A program made the translations under genes and the position numbers. Positions 5,401 through 6,399 of a DNA stretch of 6,399 bases are shown piece by piece (the first letter of the stretch is position 1; the number at the start of each line of letters is the position of its first letter). The notes under the pieces were generated by a model, which saw nothing but the letters and a program-made list of their open reading frames with translations, did not search any database and had not been told where the DNA came from. Source of the stretch: Actinomycetota bacterium (lineage in GTDB: Bacteria > Actinomycetota > Acidimicrobiia > Acidimicrobiales > Ilumatobacteraceae); the NCBI GenBank assembly GCA_005793785.1, contig SXPW01000120.1, positions 1-6,399 on the forward strand, written 5' to 3'.

Positions 5401-6399
5401 GAGAGATCCTTTGGTGATTCGGTGAGTATGACGCAGCCGGTGTCGGTGACGACCACGAGGTCTTCGATCCGCACTCCGCCGAGGCCTTCACGATAGACGC
5501 CGGGTTCCACGGTTACCACCTCGCCCGACTGCAGCGGCTCGGTCACCGCGGTACGCACCCACGGCTGTTCGTGAATCTGCAGCCCGACGCCGTGACCGGT
5601 GGAGTGGATGAACTCTGCACCGAGTCCCGCTCCGTCGATGACATCGCGGCAGCGCTTGTCCACCTCTCCCGCAGCCACACCGGCCCGAACGGCGGCGAGT
5701 CCGGCGAGTTGCGACTCACGCGTCACGTCGTGCATTCGGCGGAGTGCCGGATCGACGTCGCCAATCAGGTAGGTGCGCGTCATGTCGGAGTGGTAGCCGT
5801 CCACGAGTGCACCGACGTCGATGACCACGAGATGCCCCTCCTCGATCACCGTCGAAGTTGGTCGGTGGTGGGGTCGTGCACCATTCGCTCCGGTCGCCAC
5901 GATGGTGTCGTAGCTCGGCCCATCCGCGCCGTGGCGCCGCATTCGGTACTCGAGCTCGTCGCGTACGTCGCGCTCCGTCGGACGATCCACCATCATCGGG
6001 GCCACATCCGCGAGTGCGGAGTCGGTGCATGCAGCGGCACGCTTGATTCGCGCGATTTCCGCCGCGGACTTGCGACGCCGAAATTGCTGCACGACACCCG
6101 CCATGGAGACGAGTGGGATTCCAGATTGTGCCGTGATCGTCTCGAACTGTGCGTGGGTCACTTCCGCCGGATCGACGCCGATTGCCGACGCAGCCTTCAG
6201 ACAATCGTCGAGCGCCGTGCGAAGCGAGCCGGCGTTGCTTCCGACGACCACCCGTGCGGAGGCGCCCGACGCGGAGATCTGGTGGCGAGCCTGCTCTCCG
6301 TACCGACCATCGGTGATCAGCACCATCTCGTCGGGCATGACGACGAGCGTGCCCGCCGAACCTGTGAAGCCGGTCAGCCACCGGATGTTGTGCAGATCA
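5373..6399 (-). CDS. pepQ: M24-family Xaa-Pro peptidase (aminopeptidase/dipeptidase), 5' end outside the window
   Basis: A cytoplasmic metallopeptidase that cleaves Xaa-Pro bonds. The frame stays open to the right edge. The 20 residues encoded upstream of the methionine at 6338 contain HNIRWLTGFTGSAGTLVV, a typical creatinase-like N-domain strand running directly into TDGRY. That methionine is therefore internal, and the true start, probably about 25 codons further on, is missing. Counting from the 6338 methionine, all five metal ligands are present: D174 (VIDVGA), D185 (SDMTRT), H249 (STGHGVG), E278 (VEPGVY) and E292 (RIED). H157 in RPHHRPT and H256 in IHEQPW match conserved catalytic histidines. 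At least 341 residues are encoded, near the usual 360-370. The PepQ/PepP distinction cannot be made from this sequence; the symbol follows the name used for the gene next to efp in mycobacteria. The TAA stop lies inside the efp reading frame. Confidence 0.93.
   Translation of the reverse strand, partial: DLHNIRWLTGFTGSAGTLVVMPDEMVLITDGRYGEQARHQISASGASARVVVGSNAGSLRTALDDCLKAASAIGVDPAEVTHAQFETITAQSGIPLVSMAGVVQQFRRRKSAAEIARIKRAAACTDSALADVAPMMVDRPTERDVRDELEYRMRRHGADGPSYDTIVATGANGARPHHRPTSTVIEEGHLVVIDVGALVDGYHSDMTRTYLIGDVDPALRRMHDVTRESQLAGLAAVRAGVAAGEVDKRCRDVIDGAGLGAEFIHSTGHGVGLQIHEQPWVRTAVTEPLQSGEVVTVEPGVYREGLGGVRIEDLVVVTDTGCVILTESPKDLSCLQLAPTN
5407..5412 (-). promoter_or_regulatory. efp Shine-Dalgarno sequence inside the peptidase 3' end
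   Basis: AAAGGA stands six bases before the GTG at 5400, within the last codons of the upstream gene. It supports GTG as the efp start and shows that the two coding regions overlap. Confidence 0.7.

Noticed and set aside
6336..6338. ATG at 6338 as the start of the Xaa-Pro peptidase
   Set aside because: The frame continues upstream to the window edge and encodes a conserved N-domain strand (WLTGFTGSAG), so this methionine is internal and the gene is truncated by the window.

Overview
The window suggests a high-GC (about 60% G+C by eye) actinobacterium-like chromosome, possibly from a deep-branching class such as Acidimicrobiia. This rests on the gene order, the frequent GTG starts (pyrR, pyrB, pyrC, nusB and efp all appear to start with GTG) and the protein style; the class assignment is inference. 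Every gene reads on the minus strand, so transcription runs from the right end of the window to the left. No RNA gene, mobile element, CRISPR array or long empty stretch is visible. The largest gap without coding is 48 bases.

In transcription order, the right half holds a translation and transcription factor cluster. It starts with a 5'-truncated Xaa-Pro type M24 metallopeptidase (5373-6399), then elongation factor P (4837-5400), whose start overlaps the peptidase end, then NusB (4365-4817). Next is a 485-residue polytopic membrane protein of the DUF2079 type (2898-4355). It lies in the same frame as nusB and is separated from it by one TAG and three codons.

The left half is a de novo pyrimidine operon: pyrR (2298-2849), pyrB (1354-2301), pyrC (56-1357) and the first 19 codons of carA (1-59). 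Consecutive genes overlap by exactly four bases (GTGA, GTGA, ATGA). All catalytic motifs expected for aspartate transcarbamoylase and a type I dihydroorotase are present.

The most informative non-coding element is in the 48-base gap between the membrane protein gene and pyrR. An RNA hairpin at 2862-2892 matches the PyrR-binding loop consensus ARUCCNGNGAGGYU at all 14 positions. It has the expected two-part stem, a 5' purine bulge and a CNGNGA hexaloop. It ends one base before the pyrR Shine-Dalgarno sequence and no terminator hairpin follows it, so the likely mechanism is PyrR-dependent translational repression, as described for mycobacteria, rather than Bacillus-type attenuation. Small hairpins also cover the pyrC ribosome-binding site and the carA start codon. 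Together with the four-base overlaps, these suggest that repression at pyrR could pass down the operon by translational coupling. That relay is a hypothesis.
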